NCBI RefSeq assembly: GCF_024343575.1
Contig: NZ_RJUA01000121.1
Location: 1-64,000, forward strand
Length of the DNA: 64,000 nucleotides
Direction of reading: 5' to 3'
DNA from: Lacihabitans sp. LS3-19
GTDB lineage: Bacteria > Bacteroidota > Bacteroidia > Cytophagales > Spirosomataceae
Below, one piece after another: positions 9,112 through 16,805 of this stretch. The position numbers and the translations under genes were made by a program. The stretch's first letter is position 1. Each line of letters opens with the position of its first letter. Below the pieces are notes generated by a model. It searched no databases and had not been told where the DNA came from. It worked only from the letters and a program-made list of their open reading frames with translations.

Positions 9112-9822
9112 TTATTTCACCAATGTTCCTATATTTTCTCCGTTTATTAGTTTCATCAGATTGCCGGTTTGGTTCATGTCGAAAACTATTATCGGCATTT
9201 TGTTCTCTTTACAAAGCGTAAAGGCCGTCATATCCATTACTTTTAAACCTTTGCTGATTACCTCAGAAAACGAAATCTCATCGAATTTTGTTGCCTCAGG
9301 GTTGGTTCTTGGATCGGCAGAATATACACCATCTACGTTTGTTCCTTTCAGCAAAACATCTGCTCCAATTTCTACTGACCTCAAAGCTCCGCCTGAGTCT
9401 GTTGAGAAATAAGGATTTCCAGTACCTGCACCAAAAATCACCACACGGCCTTTTTCGAGGTGTCTTATGGCTCTTCTACGGATAAATGGCTCAGCGATTT
9501 GCTCCATTTTTATGGCCGATAATAATCTGGTTTTAACACTCTCACTTTCCAAAGCACTTTGAATCGCCATGCCGTTGATAACTGTAGCCAACATTCCCAT
9601 ATAATCGCCTTGTGAGCGGTCGATGCCCGATTTTTGTGATGCACCTCTGAAAATGTTTCCGCCGCCTATTACTATCGCTACTTCGCAGCCAGTTTCTACT
9701 ACTGCTTTTATCTCTTTGGCGTATTGTTCTAGGATGTCAGGATTGATGATTTGGCTTTTGTCGCCACCGTTTAAGGCTTCGCCACTAAGTTTAAGGAGAA
9801 TTCGTTTGTATTTAAGAGCCAT
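9112..9822 (-). CDS. pyrH: UMP kinase
   Basis: The 236 residues have the normal length of bacterial UMP kinase, which converts UMP to UDP in pyrimidine nucleotide synthesis. Motifs seen are [12 protein letters not shown] at the N-terminus, GGGNIFRG, and [20 protein letters not shown], characteristic of the amino-acid-kinase fold of this family. pyrH and frr are commonly adjacent in bacteria; here an ATPase-nuclease pair separates them. A consensus-like -7 box lies just upstream of the ATG. Confidence 0.97.
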   Translation of the reverse strand: MALKYKRILLKLSGEALNGGDKSQIINPDILEQYAKEIKAVVETGCEVAIVIGGGNIFRGASQKSGIDRSQGDYMGMLATVINGMAIQSALESESVKTRLLSAIKMEQIAEPFIRRRAIRHLEKGRVVIFGAGTGNPYFSTDSGGALRSVEIGADVLLKGTNVDGVYSADPRTNPEATKFDEISFSEVISKGLKVMDMTAFTLCKENKMPIIVFDMNQTGNLMKLINGENIGTLVK

Positions 9823-9838
9823 TGCTTATGATTTTATG

Positions 9839-9846
9839 CAAAGATA
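9839..9846 (-). promoter_or_regulatory. -7 box (TATCTTTG) of the pyrH operon
   Basis: On the minus strand TATCTTTGCA matches the Bacteroidota -7 consensus TAnnTTTG followed by CA. It lies 17 bases before the pyrH ATG. No clear -33 TTTG was found at the usual distance. It would drive pyrH, the ATPase, the nuclease-like gene and frr. Confidence 0.6.
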
Positions 9847-9874
9847 ATTTCTAATTTATAAAAAATCGGAATAC

Positions 9875-10768
9875 CTATTTCTTTTTATTTAAAAGATAGA
9901 TGCCGATAAGTATAATTGCCATACCGAAATAATGCAGCAAATTGATGCTTTCTCCGTCAAAAAGGCCAGCAACGGTAGCTACAATAGGTATGAGGTAGGT
10001 TACAGATGAAACAAAAACTGGGCTGGAGATTTGCAAAACATAATTGTATAAAAAAGCTGCAAATCCTGAGTTTAAAGCTCCAAGAATAATGAAATAGAAC
10101 AATAAAAGGTGGTTTTCAGGCAAGAATATCTTTTGAAAAAAGTCTGTCCCCAAAAGCATAAAAAAGGCAATAGAACCCACAAATAATAATGAAAAAGCAC
10201 TAATGACTATGGGTTTTACAAAGCCCAAATAATGCCCAACTACGTTGCCGTTTAAACCATACATTAAGGTTGCCCCAAGGATCATTAAAGCATAAGGGTT
10301 GTTGAAGTTTAAAGAGAGGGTACCACCACTCAGGATTAATATTAAGCTACCTACAAATCCCAAAACGATACCTGAGATTTGAGAATTTAGAATTTTTTTT
10401 GAGAAAAATAATGCTCCCGTAATCAGTACAAAAAGTGGTGTTACGGAATTTAGTGTGCCAATTAAAGAGCTATTGAGCTTACTTCCTGTAACGCCAAAAA
10501 TGACAGCTGGAATTAGATATCCAAGTAATCCAGAGGCAAGAATTGGTAGTGTTTTGTCTTTGGGGTAGTTTTTTAAGTTTTTTATTGCAAAAGGTAAAAA
10601 TGTTAAACCAGCAATAAAAATACGTCCAGCTCCCAGTTCAATGGCGGTAAAATTAATAACGATTTTTTTAACGAGAATAAACGATAAACCCCAAACAACT
10701 GCAAGAAATAATAATAATATCCAAGAAATCAGGGTTTTGTCTTCGTTTGCTAATGCTTTGCGTATCAA
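9875..10768 (-). CDS. EamA/DMT-family transporter
   Basis: This 297-residue membrane protein has about ten hydrophobic helices in two repeated EamA halves. The first opens with ISWILLLFLAVVWGLSFILV and GRIFIAGLTFLPF; the second includes LMILGATLMYGLNGNVVGHY and ends in IILIGIYLLNKKK. DMT proteins are inner-membrane exporters or exchangers of small metabolites; the substrate cannot be read from sequence. The start is a TTG at 10768, as no ATG or GTG lies nearby in frame before the first helix, and a -7 box sits just upstream. Confidence 0.88.
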   Translation of the reverse strand: MIRKALANEDKTLISWILLLFLAVVWGLSFILVKKIVINFTAIELGAGRIFIAGLTFLPFAIKNLKNYPKDKTLPILASGLLGYLIPAVIFGVTGSKLNSSLIGTLNSVTPLFVLITGALFFSKKILNSQISGIVLGFVGSLILILSGGTLSLNFNNPYALMILGATLMYGLNGNVVGHYLGFVKPIVISAFSLLFVGSIAFFMLLGTDFFQKIFLPENHLLLFYFIILGALNSGFAAFLYNYVLQISSPVFVSSVTYLIPIVATVAGLFDGESINLLHYFGMAIILIGIYLLNKKK

Positions 10769-10785
10769 GGAGATGAGTTTTTCTG

Positions 10786-10793
10786 CAAAATTA
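10786..10793 (-). promoter_or_regulatory. -7 box (TAATTTTG) of the DMT transporter gene
   Basis: TAATTTTGCA on the minus strand fits the TAnnTTTG consensus and lies about 18 bases before the TTG start, which supports that start. A -33 element is not evident. Confidence 0.45.
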
Positions 10794-10857
10794 CCTTTTT
10801 TTTGATAGTATTCTATTAAATGTGTAGTTTTAAACTTATTTCAACCTTTTTATAAAA

Positions 10858-11964
10858 ATGAAAAATTTATACCTACTTTTTGTGGTGCTATTCACCGCAA
10901 ATTTTACTTATGCTGAAGATTATAAAACCTTAGAAATCGGCTCGAAAGCTCCTGACTTTAGTTTGAAAAGCGTTGATGGCAAAATGTATAACCTTCAGAG
11001 TTTTAAATCTGCTGAAATATTGGTGGTAGTTTTTTCCTGCAATCATTGCCCAACGGCTCAGGCTTATGAGGATAGACTGATAGCTTTTCAAGATAAATAT
11101 CAAGTCCAAAAGGTGAAGTTGGTGGTTATAAGTCCAAATGATGACCAAGCTGTTCGGTTTGACGAGTTGGGTTATTCAGACTTAAGTGATAGTTATGATG
11201 AGATGGTAATACGAGCGAAAGAGAAAAAGTACAATTTCCCTTATTTATATGATGGAGGTACGCAAAGTACGGCTCATGCCTATGGTCCTACAACTACACC
11301 TCATGCATTTGTTTTTGACAAAGCTAGAATCTTACGATATGTTGGTAGAATAGACGATGAGGAGCATATTGGCCGAGCTAAAGTATTTGATCTAGAGAAT
11401 GCTACAGATGAACTTTTGGCTGGAAAAGAGGTAAGTAAGCCAACAACAAAAACTTTTGGATGCTCAATAAAATGGAAATCTAAAACTGATTGGAAAGTAA
11501 AAGAAGTGGAAGGTTGGGCGAAAGAGCCTGTGGCTTTGGAAAAAATAGATATTCAAGGAGTTAAAAACCTAATAAGCCATACTGATGGAAAATACCGATT
11601 GATAAATTTTTGGGCCACTTGGTGTGGACCCTGCGTGTCGGAGTTTTCTTCCTTGGTAGAAACCGACAAAATGTACCGACAAAGAGATTTTGATTTTGTG
11701 ACCATCACGCTTGACGATCATAAATCACATGAAAAAGCCTTGTCGTTTTTGAAAAAGAAAATGGCTTCTAATAAAAACTATATTTTTGGCTCGGAAAATA
11801 AATACGACCTCATAGATGCCGTAGATGCCAAATGGCCAGGTGCCTTACCATTTACTATTTTGGTTTCACCAGAAGGTGAAATCGTTTTTCGTCAAAGTGG
11901 CATAATTGACCCAATAGCCTTAAGAAAAGCGATTGTTGACAAAATAGGGAGGTATTATCCATGA
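10858..11964 (+). CDS. Exported redoxin-thioredoxin (TlpA-like) fusion protein
   Basis: The 368-residue protein begins with a signal peptide (MKNLYLLFVVLFTANFTYA). An AhpC/TSA-like redoxin domain follows, with Cys61-x-x-Cys64 in FSCNHCPTAQ and PTTTPHAFVFD as the cis-Pro region. The second half is a thioredoxin/TlpA-like domain with WCGPC (Cys256 and Cys259) and WPGALPFTILVSPEGEIVFR. Two redox-active sites in one chain suggest a periplasmic or surface thiol-disulfide reductase with an internal relay. The first domain resembles the smaller thioredoxin-like gene at 19049-19612. The last 204 bases recur, decayed, at 18837-19040. Confidence 0.88.
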   Translation: MKNLYLLFVVLFTANFTYAEDYKTLEIGSKAPDFSLKSVDGKMYNLQSFKSAEILVVVFSCNHCPTAQAYEDRLIAFQDKYQVQKVKLVVISPNDDQAVRFDELGYSDLSDSYDEMVIRAKEKKYNFPYLYDGGTQSTAHAYGPTTTPHAFVFDKARILRYVGRIDDEEHIGRAKVFDLENATDELLAGKEVSKPTTKTFGCSIKWKSKTDWKVKEVEGWAKEPVALEKIDIQGVKNLISHTDGKYRLINFWATWCGPCVSEFSSLVETDKMYRQRDFDFVTITLDDHKSHEKALSFLKKKMASNKNYIFGSENKYDLIDAVDAKWPGALPFTILVSPEGEIVFRQSGIIDPIALRKAIVDKIGRYYP

Positions 11965-12009
11965 TTTGGTTAAGGAGACTTAATAGATTCTTTCACTTAA
12001 TCCGATGAT

Positions 12010-13854
12010 TTAAATATTGGCAACAACAATGCTTATTAAGCTGCCTTCGTTTTTAAAGCTTTTTATATCTATTGTTCCATCAAGTTCAACAATTCTTTCT
12101 TTTATACTTGTCAAGCCAAATCCATTTTGCTTTTGTTTGTCAAAGCCAATGCCATTGTCTTGGGCAATCATGCGAATTTTCCCATTGTTTTCTTCCAAGG
12201 TCAAAGAAGCATTTTTTGCTTTTGCATGCTTACTGATATTGTTCAAAATCTCCATGGCAATGGCGTATAATTGCGACTTTAATCTGTCTTTTATTGGAGT
12301 TGTTAGCTTATAATACAGCACGTAGTCGACATTATCAGATAAATTCATTTTTTCAACCAGTCGATTAAGAGCACTCTCCAGCCCTTCGGTTTCAAGCACT
12401 TTAGGTGATAAATTATGTGAAATATGTCGTACTTCATTATAGGCATCAGAGGTCATGTTTTTTACATTAGAATAAAGCTTTCTTTCACGCTCGGTAAGTG
12501 ATTTAGGGTCCAAAGCTTCTAAATTCATATTAATAGCTGAGAGCACGGAGCCCAAGTTGTCATGTAGGTCTGAAGCCAGCCTTTTTCTTTCCGAACTTTG
12601 GCCTTTGGCCATGGCCTCTTTTACCTCATTTAGAGCATCTTGTAATTCACTCGTTCGTTCTTCAACTTTCTTTTCAAGGTTCGTATTGAGCTGTTCTATT
12701 TTTTTGTTTTGAGAATCTATCTCTTTGTTTTTAGAATTCAGAAGTCGATTATTATAATAAATACCACCACCTATTAAAATTAAGGAAATAATGCCGCCCC
12801 AAAGCAAGAATTGCTGTAGCTGTTTATTTTTAAGACTTGCGTTTAGATTTTCTATCTCCAGCGATTTGTTTTCAGCTTCATATTTGAGTTCCAGCGTTTC
12901 GGTTCGGTCCTTTATTTCCATGGTATTGAGAGAATCTTTGGCTATCTCTTTTATTTTCATGCACTTAAGTGCATTTTTTGTGTCACCTATTTCTTCATAA
13001 ATTTCACTCAGATTTACAGCCACACTTTTCAGAGGCCCCCAAACTTCATGCTTCTGCAATATTTCCAAAGCCTTTTCGCCGTAGTAAATAGATTTTGGGT
13101 AGTTTTTTTGCCAGCCGTAATAGTCGCAAAGGTTCACATATTCAGTAGCATACAAGCTGGGGTCGCCCGTAGATTCAAAAAAAGGAATCGTAGAGGTAGA
13201 CAACTCAATAGCCTTGGCATAGTCACCTGCATTGCCCAAGTTCACCGCATAATTGCTCTTTACCATATTTATCACGTACTCATCCTTGAGCTTTTTACCT
13301 TCTGCTAATGCTTTTTCAAAATACGGATAGCCTTCTTTATCTTTATTTTCTAAATGATAGCTGTTTCCGATAGTCATGTAACACAAAGCCACATATTTAA
13401 ACTGCTCGGCTTTCTTAAACTGCTCCGTTGCTTTCAAAAGCCATTCTCTCGTTTTGGGTCCATTACCAGATCTTAAAAAGGAAAAACCTATCTCTTTGGA
13501 GGCACTTGCTATAGTAAGAGGATCGTTGATTTGCTCACCTAGTTTTAGGGCTTTAAAGGCAAAGTCTGTAGATAATTTAAAATTGCTTTTTGCATCGTAA
13601 GCTTCTGCTGTATGCTGGTACGCCCTAGCTAGCTCTTTTTCGAATCCCGGTTTGTTTGCCAGTAATATTGTTTTTTCAGCATAAAATAAGGTGCTGTCAT
13701 TTTGTCCCATTTGGGAGAACACATCAGTAATCTCATTTAAAGTTTCGATTTGGTTTTTTGAATTTAATAGTGCTTTTTTTAGTGAGTCCAAAGGCTCTTG
13801 AGCAAATGTGGTGTTGAAAGAAAAAAGGCAAATTAAAATTATTAGTTTATTCAT
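12010..13854 (-). CDS. TPR-containing sensor histidine kinase (NarX/LiaS-like)
   Basis: The 614 residues form a signal peptide (MNKLIILICLFSFNTTFA), an exported region of tetratricopeptide-like repeats, one membrane helix (FLLWGGIISLILIGGGIYY), and a long coiled coil. A HisKA_3 dimerisation domain follows with the phospho-acceptor His near residue 430 (SDLHDNLGSVLSAINMN). Last is an ATPase domain with EILNNISKHAKA, NGIGFD and GFGLTSIKERI. The ATG at 13854 was chosen because it starts the signal peptide and lies downstream of a -7 box; an upstream start at 13884 would fall in the promoter. It is divergent from a LuxR-type response regulator, its probable partner. The TPR region probably senses an envelope cue. 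Confidence 0.92.
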   Translation of the reverse strand: MNKLIILICLFSFNTTFAQEPLDSLKKALLNSKNQIETLNEITDVFSQMGQNDSTLFYAEKTILLANKPGFEKELARAYQHTAEAYDAKSNFKLSTDFAFKALKLGEQINDPLTIASASKEIGFSFLRSGNGPKTREWLLKATEQFKKAEQFKYVALCYMTIGNSYHLENKDKEGYPYFEKALAEGKKLKDEYVINMVKSNYAVNLGNAGDYAKAIELSTSTIPFFESTGDPSLYATEYVNLCDYYGWQKNYPKSIYYGEKALEILQKHEVWGPLKSVAVNLSEIYEEIGDTKNALKCMKIKEIAKDSLNTMEIKDRTETLELKYEAENKSLEIENLNASLKNKQLQQFLLWGGIISLILIGGGIYYNNRLLNSKNKEIDSQNKKIEQLNTNLEKKVEERTSELQDALNEVKEAMAKGQSSERKRLASDLHDNLGSVLSAINMNLEALDPKSLTERERKLYSNVKNMTSDAYNEVRHISHNLSPKVLETEGLESALNRLVEKMNLSDNVDYVLYYKLTTPIKDRLKSQLYAIAMEILNNISKHAKAKNASLTLEENNGKIRMIAQDNGIGFDKQKQNGFGLTSIKERIVELDGTIDIKSFKNEGSLISIVVANI

Positions 13855-13881
13855 AGTAAGGATTATAATTAGGCTTACAAA

Positions 13882-13889
13882 CAAAATTA
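13882..13889 (-). promoter_or_regulatory. -7 box (TAATTTTG) of the sensor kinase gene
   Basis: CAAAATTA on the plus strand reads TAATTTTG on the minus strand, matching TAnnTTTG, 28 bases before the preferred ATG at 13854. Confidence 0.4.
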
Positions 13890-13950
13890 TGATATTAATT
13901 TGAGGTATTCTTTGCCATAAAATAAAATGTTTTAGGGAAAATATTGAAAA

Positions 13951-13982
13951 TTGTCATACTTTGAGGTGACAAAAAAATCACC
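13951..13982. promoter_or_regulatory. Composite palindromic operator, copy 1 (kinase/regulator divergent region)
   Basis: TTGTCA-N10-TGACAA (13951-13972) overlaps GGTGA-N8-TCACC (13965-13982); both are perfect inverted repeats. The same arrangement recurs at 14678-14708. It lies 55 bases before the response-regulator ATG and about 100 bases before the divergent kinase gene, so it could control both. The LuxR-type regulator encoded next door is the most likely binder. Confidence 0.7.
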
Positions 13983-14036
13983 AGAAATAAGGGTTGTGAG
14001 TTTTGTAATTCTACTGTTTTTTTGAAAAAAAATTAA

Positions 14037-14666
14037 ATGGCATCAATTAACATTTTTATTACTGACGATCACTTGCTTATTCTTGAAGGACTTTCTGCGA
14101 TTTTAGAATCGATAGAGGGGATCGAGGTGGTTGGTATGTCTCAGTCTGCAACAGCTACATTAGAAAAATTGCAAAGTATTCAACCTGATTTACTAATTAC
14201 GGATTTTCACATGCCTGGTGTTAGTGGTCAGGAGTTGCTACGGGAAGTGAAAAAGAAGTACCCTAAAATAAAGGTATTGATCCTAAGCATGCACGAGGAA
14301 ATACCTGAAATAGTGGACCTTATCAAGGACAAAGCCGACGGTTATATTCTAAAGAATTCAGGAAAAGAAGAATTTATTGTAGCCATACAAAAAGTAATGG
14401 TGGGTGAGAAATACTTTTCATCGTCAATAGTACACCAACTACTGAGAGATTTGAACAACCCTTTATTAGATACCAAAGCCTTATCTAACCAAGAGTTAAA
14501 AATTGCTAAAATGCTAGCCAATGGTTTAAGTAGTCCTATAATTGCTGAACAGTTATTTATAAGTGTTAATACAGTAAATACCCACAAAAAAAGAATCTAC
14601 GCGAAACTCAATATTTCAAATCTTCAAGAGCTCGTAAAATTAGGGGCTCAGAAAGGTTGGTTTTAG
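14037..14666 (+). CDS. LuxR/NarL-family response regulator
   Basis: The 209 residues contain a receiver domain with acidic pocket TDDH (Asp10/Asp11), phospho-acceptor Asp56 (LLITDFHMPG) and the conserved Lys in ADGYILKNSGKEEF. A LuxR-type helix-turn-helix follows (LSNQELKIAKMLANGLSS, then NTVNTHKKRIYAKLNISN). It is divergent from the HisKA_3 kinase gene, the usual partner type for NarL-family regulators. A composite palindrome precedes it and is repeated before the next gene, which suggests autoregulation and control of the LytTR gene. Confidence 0.95.
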   Translation: MASINIFITDDHLLILEGLSAILESIEGIEVVGMSQSATATLEKLQSIQPDLLITDFHMPGVSGQELLREVKKKYPKIKVLILSMHEEIPEIVDLIKDKADGYILKNSGKEEFIVAIQKVMVGEKYFSSSIVHQLLRDLNNPLLDTKALSNQELKIAKMLANGLSSPIIAEQLFISVNTVNTHKKRIYAKLNISNLQELVKLGAQKGWF

Positions 14667-14677
14667 AAATCCAATCT

Positions 14678-14708
14678 TTGTCACTGTATAAGGTGACACA
14701 AAAATCAC
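14678..14708. promoter_or_regulatory. Composite palindromic operator, copy 2 (upstream of LytTR gene)
   Basis: TTGTCA-N10-TGACAC (14678-14699) overlaps GGTGA-N8-TCAC (14692-14708) with the same internal spacing as at 13951-13982. Weaker similarity (AGGG, then TGAG) continues downstream of both copies. It ends 66 bases before the LytTR ATG at 14774. Confidence 0.7.
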
Positions 14709-14773
14709 ATTATTAGGGAATTGAGCTTGAATAGTAAACGGCTTTACTTTGTGGAAGAAAACTAAGTAAAGCA

Positions 14774-15094
14774 ATGAAATACAAATTTGAAAACGTAAGA
14801 GCTATTCAAAAAGCTGAAATTTCACCTCAAGATATAATATTAATAAAAGCCGACTTTAATTATACTGTTTTTCATTTGAAAAATGGCAAAAAATTAACTT
14901 TAGCTAAAACCCTCTTAGAGTGTGAACAGATGCTAGAGTCTTATGGTTTTTTACGGCCTTCTAGGTCAGTTTTAATTAATCTCAGCTTCTTGAAGACCAT
15001 CAATGATTCGGAAGTGGTGATGGTTAATGACTTTATTTCTCCGGTGTCAAGGAGAAGAAAAATGAATGTATTATCAATAATTAAACAAAAATAA
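14774..15094 (+). CDS. LytTR DNA-binding protein without receiver domain
   Basis: The 106 residues are almost entirely a LytTR domain: SPQDIILIKADFNYTVFHL, LAKTLLECEQML, GFLRPSRSVLINLSFL and SPVSRRRK are family-typical. No receiver or membrane part is present, so activity is probably set by expression level or partner proteins. The gene sits two bases before a secreted-protein gene and is preceded by the same composite palindrome as the LuxR-type regulator, placing it one step below that regulator in a cascade (inference). Confidence 0.9.
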   Translation: MKYKFENVRAIQKAEISPQDIILIKADFNYTVFHLKNGKKLTLAKTLLECEQMLESYGFLRPSRSVLINLSFLKTINDSEVVMVNDFISPVSRRRKMNVLSIIKQK

Positions 15095-15096
15095 AC

Positions 15097-16794
15097 ATGA
15101 AAATTTTAGACTATGTAATCATCTTTTTTCTGTGTTTTGGCCTGAAACTGTCAACGGCTCAGTCTATTACGATTTCTCCTGATAACAGTGAAATGATAAA
15201 ACTAGATAGGAATGGAGAATCTTATCAGAAGTTTTTTCACAACAACCTGTATAAGGCTTATCTTGGAATAGTAGGTGCTGAAAATTTTTATTTAAATACC
15301 ACATTGGACAACAATCTCGGAAAATTACAATTTGGTACAAAAAATATAAGTCGATTAGTGATTCACCCTACCGGCAAAATTGGTGTTGGGATTTCTGATA
15401 ATGTACCTATATCTAATCTTCAAATAGCTGGAGGTACAGAGGATCTGGCAAATAGTGGAGGTGATTTTTCTATTGGAAGTAGTTCGAATCATTTAAAAAT
15501 TGGCGTTGCAGTTTCTGGTTTAAATTCTGGTTTTGCGAGACTATATGCTGCTGGTACTACGCCAAATCTAATTTTTGGGGCTGATAATAAAGATATTATG
15601 TCAGTTTCTTATTCAGGTGTTGGCATAGGAACCTTGACACCTTCAGAGTTTTTTGAAGTAGAGGGTGGGGATGTTAAATTTTCGAACAATAATTTACTCC
15701 TTAAACTAAAAAATACTAGTATTACAGGTAAATCAGAACTTAGATTTTTGAATTCTTCAGATGCAGCTAAAGCATATGTTTTATATGACCAGTCTATAAA
15801 TAAACTAAATATTGGGCATTATGAAGCTTCTCAATCAACGGGAATGTATGTAGATAATAGCAATAGTTTTGGATTTGGAATAAATACGCCAACCGCTAAA
15901 ATGCACCTTAAACACACTTCCTACAATGCTACGCCTACTTTGACATTGGAAGAAAACACTAGCAACCAAGGTGCATTAATAGAATTCAAAAATAATAATA
16001 CAAACAAATGGTCTATTCTTGGAAACCCGAATGCGAGTGATGTCTCTGCATTATTTAAAATCGGATATTCTTCGGCATCGGCTGGCGAAATACTCACACT
16101 AAGTGGTGATGGAAAAATGACCCTTAAAGAAGGCACGACAAACAAAATTGAATTTTTTGCCAATAATACATTTAGCGGTAGTCGAATGACCATGCGTGAT
16201 GTAAACGGTAATAGATCTATTGAAATGTTTTCCACAGATGGTAGTTCAAACAAACCAGGTCGATTAACTTTTAGAAACCCAAGTGACGATAGTATAATAA
16301 TGGACTTAGATGCAGATTACTCCAATTCAGGAAAGAGTAGGATCAGAGTTGATGAACTGGAAATATTGGGGGGGGCAGATTTTGCGGAGTTTTTCAAGAT
16401 TAACAATACAGGTGCTGTGGAGCCAGGGACAGTGGTTTCTTTAGATGAAAAAGAACATGGCTCATTGGTGGTTTCAACAAAGGCCAATGATTCAAAGGCC
16501 ATTGGGATTGTGAGCGGTGCCAATGGCGTGTCAGCTGGAATTATGCTGCATCAGAAAGGTAACTCAGTGGTAGATGGATCACATCCAGTAGCAATTGCTG
16601 GTAGAGTTTATGTAAAGGCAGACGCTAGCAAAAAAGCGATTCGATTAGGAGATCTTTTAACTACTTCGGCACTGGATGGTCATGTGATGAAAGCTACTTC
16701 AAAATCTCGTAAAAATGGAGCGGTAATAGGAAAAGCACTCTCTGAATTGACAGCTGGGGAAGGTTTCGTTTTAATTTTATTAGGTAACCGTTAA
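15097..16794 (+). CDS. Secreted protein with repetitive tail-fibre-like body
   Basis: The 565-residue protein has a signal peptide ending near KLSTAQS. The body has repeated short strands with Gly turns (KIGVGISDNVPISNLQIAGG, GVGIGTLTPSEFFEVEGG, SFGFGINTPTAKMHL), the style of trimeric fibre or tail-fibre-like proteins. The last 130 residues (VEPGTVVSLD, AIGIVSGANG, PVAIAGRVYVKAD, LGDLLTTSALDGH, GAVIGKALSEL) resemble C-terminal domains on fibre proteins that are thought to self-process or act as an internal chaperone; this is recollection and needs a profile search. It lies two bases after the LytTR gene and 11 before the S8 protease, forming one transcription unit. Confidence 0.75.
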   Translation: MKILDYVIIFFLCFGLKLSTAQSITISPDNSEMIKLDRNGESYQKFFHNNLYKAYLGIVGAENFYLNTTLDNNLGKLQFGTKNISRLVIHPTGKIGVGISDNVPISNLQIAGGTEDLANSGGDFSIGSSSNHLKIGVAVSGLNSGFARLYAAGTTPNLIFGADNKDIMSVSYSGVGIGTLTPSEFFEVEGGDVKFSNNNLLLKLKNTSITGKSELRFLNSSDAAKAYVLYDQSINKLNIGHYEASQSTGMYVDNSNSFGFGINTPTAKMHLKHTSYNATPTLTLEENTSNQGALIEFKNNNTNKWSILGNPNASDVSALFKIGYSSASAGEILTLSGDGKMTLKEGTTNKIEFFANNTFSGSRMTMRDVNGNRSIEMFSTDGSSNKPGRLTFRNPSDDSIIMDLDADYSNSGKSRIRVDELEILGGADFAEFFKINNTGAVEPGTVVSLDEKEHGSLVVSTKANDSKAIGIVSGANGVSAGIMLHQKGNSVVDGSHPVAIAGRVYVKADASKKAIRLGDLLTTSALDGHVMKATSKSRKNGAVIGKALSELTAGEGFVLILLGNR

Positions 16795-16805
16795 AAAAAA
16801 TTAAG

